Assembly (NCBI GenBank): GCA_012735135.1
Contig: JAAYHY010000056.1
Coordinates: forward strand, 1-43,414
DNA: 43,414 nucleotides
Direction: 5' to 3'
From: Bacillota bacterium
GTDB lineage: Bacteria > Bacillota > UBA4882 > UBA10575
Numbering within the stretch: position 1 is the first letter of the stretch; the number at the start of each line of letters is the position of its first letter. Both the position numbers and the translations under genes were made by a program. Of this stretch, positions 41,183 to 43,414 are shown piece by piece. The notes below the pieces were generated by a model. The model had not been told where the DNA came from. It made no database searches and was given only the letters and a program-made list of their open reading frames with translations.

Positions 41183-41211
41183 GGATAATTTAGGATCAAT
41201 TGGGAAAACTA
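41183..41211 (+). promoter_or_regulatory. Possible sigma-F-type promoter of the spoIIQ-like gene
   Basis: GGGAAAACTA (41202-41211) fits the sigma-F -10 pattern GGnnAnAnTR fully. GGATA 14 bases upstream is only a fair -35. It fits the known forespore control of spoIIQ. Confidence 0.45.
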
Positions 41212-41255
41212 GTCTATCATAACCCGCATGCGACGGCGGGTCAGAGGTGACGAAG

Positions 41256-42029
41256 TTGAAGATAAAACAATTTAAATCAGGTTTGAATGATGTTTGGGAA
41301 AGCTGGAAGGGACGACTAGCCCGAATTCGCCGGTGGGGAGGCCAGGGCTGGGGCCGTTTTTACGCCCGGTGGCGTTTACTGGTGGGCGTGCTCAGTTTTT
41401 TGCTGCTCCTGGCGATCGGTTGGGGGATCGGCCGTGGGCTTAATCTCCCGGCCATTTCTCCTCTCTTGGTGGTGGAGGAGGCCGGGAAAGGGGAAACGGC
41501 GACGGGACCGGAAACACCCCCGGAGGATTTAAGGGCGGTGGTTCAGGCGCTGCAACAGGATCTATCGGCGCTGCGGCAAAGGCTTGAAACTAAGGAGACG
41601 CCCCGGTTGGAGGGAGAAGCGGAAGCGGCGCCCTCCCCTATACAATGGATCCCGCCGGTGACAGGGAAGGTGGTCCGGGAGAGCGGTTGGGAAAAGAAGG
41701 GGGGTGAATGGCGATATCATTCCGGGATTGATCTGACCGTCCCCCCCGGCACTCCAGTGCGGGCGGCAGCCGCGGGGAAGGTCGGGGCGTTAAAAACCGA
41801 TGTGACTTTGGGAACAGCGGTTACCCTCGAACATAGGGGCGGTTGGCGGTCTTTATATGGTCATCTCGCTAAAGTGCAAGTGACAGTTGGACAAGAAATC
41901 ACCGAAGGGACGGTGTTGGGCTATAGCTCTCCGGCGGCCTGCGGTCCGGAACCGGGGATCCATTTCAACCTTTATCAACAGGAAAACCCGGTTAATCCGC
42001 TCACGATCATTGTTTTTCCCCAAGAATAA
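41256..42029 (+). CDS. spoIIQ: SpoIIQ-like M23 domain protein
   Basis: This 257-residue protein has a long basic cytoplasmic N-tail, one span (about 43-65), a coiled segment (LRAVVQALQQDLSALRQRLE) and a C-terminal M23/LytM domain. Zinc ligands H and D are kept in YHSGIDLTVPPG, His in YGHL, and the last zinc His in GIHFNLY. The first His of the HxH pair is Gly, so the catalytic base is missing and the protein probably does not cut peptidoglycan. SpoIIQ spans from the forespore to bind SpoIIIAH. TTG 41256 is preferred: GTG 41247 lies inside the AGAGGTGA ribosome site. Its place between spoIID and spoIIID supports the name. Confidence 0.85.
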   Translation: MKIKQFKSGLNDVWESWKGRLARIRRWGGQGWGRFYARWRLLVGVLSFLLLLAIGWGIGRGLNLPAISPLLVVEEAGKGETATGPETPPEDLRAVVQALQQDLSALRQRLETKETPRLEGEAEAAPSPIQWIPPVTGKVVRESGWEKKGGEWRYHSGIDLTVPPGTPVRAAAAGKVGALKTDVTLGTAVTLEHRGGWRSLYGHLAKVQVTVGQEITEGTVLGYSSPAACGPEPGIHFNLYQQENPVNPLTIIVFPQE

Positions 42030-42063
42030 TTCCAGGCCTTGGACGGTAGGAGAAGTGTACGGG

Positions 42064-42092
42064 TAATATTGTTCCTCTTCCACCCATATAAT
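42064..42092 (+). promoter_or_regulatory. Sigma-E promoter of spoIIID
   Basis: TAATATT (42064-42070), a 14-base spacer and CATATAAT (42085-42092) agree closely with the sigma-E consensus (ATATT, CATACAAT). It lies 31 bases before the spoIIID start. Confidence 0.75.
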
Positions 42093-42123
42093 TTATTGAT
42101 AAATCAGGGGAGAGGGTGGAGGA

Positions 42124-42414
42124 GTGAAAGACTATATTCAACAGCGCGTGCTCGACCTAAGCAGGTTCATTGTGAAAGAAAAAGCCACTGTGCGTCAGGC
42201 CGCCGGACATTTCGGCGTCAGTAAAAGCACTGTCCATAAGGATGTTACCGAGAGGCTACCTGGGATCAATAAAATTTTGGCCAAGGAAGTTAAACGGGTT
42301 TTGGAGACCAACAAGGCGGAACGGCATATTCGCGGGGGGGAAGCAACTCGGCGTAAATACCAGACTAAGCTAGAAAAAGGGGAAAAAAAAGGAGGATATT
42401 CCAAAATAGTATAG
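42124..42414 (+). CDS. spoIIID: Sporulation transcription factor SpoIIID
   Basis: A 96-residue mother-cell regulator. VRQAAGHFGVSKSTVHKDVTERL (about 23-45) is the helix-turn-helix, and LETNKAERHIRGGEATRRKY and the basic tail are conserved in the family. It represses and activates sigma-E and sigma-K genes. GTG start with a GGAGG nearby. A sigma-E promoter precedes it. It is followed 45 bases later by mbl, the same order as in Bacillus. Confidence 0.96.
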   Translation: MKDYIQQRVLDLSRFIVKEKATVRQAAGHFGVSKSTVHKDVTERLPGINKILAKEVKRVLETNKAERHIRGGEATRRKYQTKLEKGEKKGGYSKIV

Positions 42415-42458
42415 AAAATATCAGTATTTCATAATTTACTCCGTGAGGGGGCGCCAGT

Positions 42459-43414
42459 ATGTTGAATCTCACTTGTGATATTGGCATTGATCTTGGAACC
42501 GCAAATATCCTTGTCTATGTACGGAGTAAAGGCATTGTGGTCCGGGAACCTTCGGTGGTGGCGTTAGACAAAGAATCCGGAAAAATTCTGGCCGTCGGCG
42601 AAGAGGCTCGACAGATGATCGGGCGTACCCCCGGGAATATCATTGCCGTGCGGCCGATGAAGGACGGGGTGATTGCCGACTATGACGTCACCGAAACGAT
42701 GTTAAAATACTTCATAGAAAAGGTGACTCCGAAACCCCGGTTGTTCCGGCCACGGGTGGTCGTCTGTATCCCTTCCGGAGTGACCAGTGTGGAAAAACGG
42801 GCTGTTTTGGAAGCGGCGGTACAGGCTGGGGCGAAAAATACATATTTGGTGGAAGAACCGATGGCCGCGGCGATTGGCGCCGGAATCAACATTGACGAAC
42901 CCAGCGGGAACATGGTGGTGGACGTGGGTGGCGGTACCACCGATATTGCCATTATTTCCCTGGGCGGCATTGTCGTCAGCCAATCCTTACGGATTGGGGG
43001 GGACAAATTTGACGAGGCCATTATCAAGTATATCAAAAAAATGTACAATCTCATGATCGGCGAGCGTACCGCCGAAGAGGTTAAAGTTCAGATTGGTTCC
43101 GCTTATCCGGAAGGAGAAGGAAAAACCATGGAGATTCGCGGCCGGGATCTGGTGACCGGTCTGCCGCGGACGATCACCTTCACTTCCGCCGATTCTTTTC
43201 AGGCGATGGCCGAGCCGATCAATAGTGTGGTCGACGGGATAAAATCCGTGTTGGAGCGGACCCCTCCGGAGTTGGCCGCCGATATCGTCGATAAAGGAAT
43301 TGTGCTTAGCGGCGGCGGCGCTTTGCTCCACGGTTTTGAAAAACTACTAAAGGAAGAGACGGGGATACCGATACATTTAGCAGAGGACCCTCTATCCTGT
43401 GTGGTCTTGGGCAC
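42459..43414 (+). CDS. mbl: Rod-shape protein Mbl/MreB (partial, runs off the window)
   Basis: The first 318 codons of an actin-like MreB-family protein. [14 protein letters not shown] is phosphate-1, [18 protein letters not shown] is phosphate-2, [12 protein letters not shown] is the connect region and [13 protein letters not shown] is the adenosine motif. It forms membrane filaments that guide cell-wall synthesis. The place after spoIIID matches mbl of Bacillus rather than mreB of the mreBCD cluster. GAGGGGG precedes ATG 42459. The C-terminus lies outside the window. Confidence 0.95.
   Translation, partial: MLNLTCDIGIDLGTANILVYVRSKGIVVREPSVVALDKESGKILAVGEEARQMIGRTPGNIIAVRPMKDGVIADYDVTETMLKYFIEKVTPKPRLFRPRVVVCIPSGVTSVEKRAVLEAAVQAGAKNTYLVEEPMAAAIGAGINIDEPSGNMVVDVGGGTTDIAIISLGGIVVSQSLRIGGDKFDEAIIKYIKKMYNLMIGERTAEEVKVQIGSAYPEGEGKTMEIRGRDLVTGLPRTITFTSADSFQAMAEPINSVVDGIKSVLERTPPELAADIVDKGIVLSGGGALLHGFEKLLKEETGIPIHLAEDPLSCVVLG

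Noticed and set aside
1-43414. CRISPR array, prophage, insertion sequence, toxin-antitoxin or defence island
   Set aside because: No regularly spaced repeats, transposase, integrase or phage gene was seen. The RHH protein at 29916 has no recognisable toxin partner.

Overview
The window is a 43.4 kb piece of chromosome from an endospore-forming member of the Bacillota (Firmicutes), probably an anaerobe. The evidence is a sporulation and envelope block at the right end (ywmB, sleB-like, class A PBP, spoIID, spoIIQ-like, spoIIID, mbl), strong AGGAGG ribosome sites, frequent TTG and GTG starts, and anaerobe-type genes (hcp, 2[4Fe-4S] ferredoxins). A diderm relative of the Limnochordia or Hydrogenispora kind is my guess. 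None of the three ABC substrate-binding proteins has a lipobox cysteine, and the SleB-type hydrolase carries an N-terminal segment that reads like an eight-stranded outer-membrane barrel. No species call is possible from the window alone.

Left part (1-5.2 kb): a nitrosative/redox stress island. On the minus strand an unusual ferredoxin, the hybrid cluster protein and a hemerythrin follow one another. A divergent CRP/FNR-type regulator (HcpR-like) faces them. Two identical 16-bp palindromes lie in the gap: one sits at about -41.5 of the ferredoxin-hcp promoter, the other just downstream of the regulator's own promoter. A MerR/TipA-like regulator with a classic 19-bp-spacer promoter follows.

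Middle part (5.5-19.3 kb): three ABC importers. These are a sugar importer (binding protein and two permeases, no ATPase), a polar amino-acid importer (binding protein, permease, ATPase; minus strand) and a BMP/nucleoside-type importer (binding protein, double ATPase, two permeases). In all three an intrinsic-terminator-like hairpin follows the binding-protein gene directly, a design expected to give excess binding protein. A HAD phosphatase, a membrane protein and a uridine-kinase-like P-loop protein lie between them.

Housekeeping and accessory genes (19.3-32.8 kb): ketopantoate reductase, sfsA, a DUF2161 nuclease-like protein, DMT and MATE transporters, a PiT phosphate transporter, a divergent GH13-like enzyme, menG, a 34-residue membrane peptide, tRNA-Thr(CGT) and tRNA-Gly(CCC), ferredoxin, a ribbon-helix-helix protein, a stand-alone CheC-like phosphatase and an acyl-CoA synthetase.

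Right part (33.1-43.4 kb): the sporulation/cell-wall block, interrupted by sleB, pbp, a NIF3-like gene with a 53-codon leader ORF, and hflX. The window ends inside mbl. A family of short REP-like repeats (core GTAGTCGCTCACCCCGGC and variants) occupies several intergenic gaps between 7 and 23 kb. I saw no CRISPR array, rRNA, transposase or phage gene.
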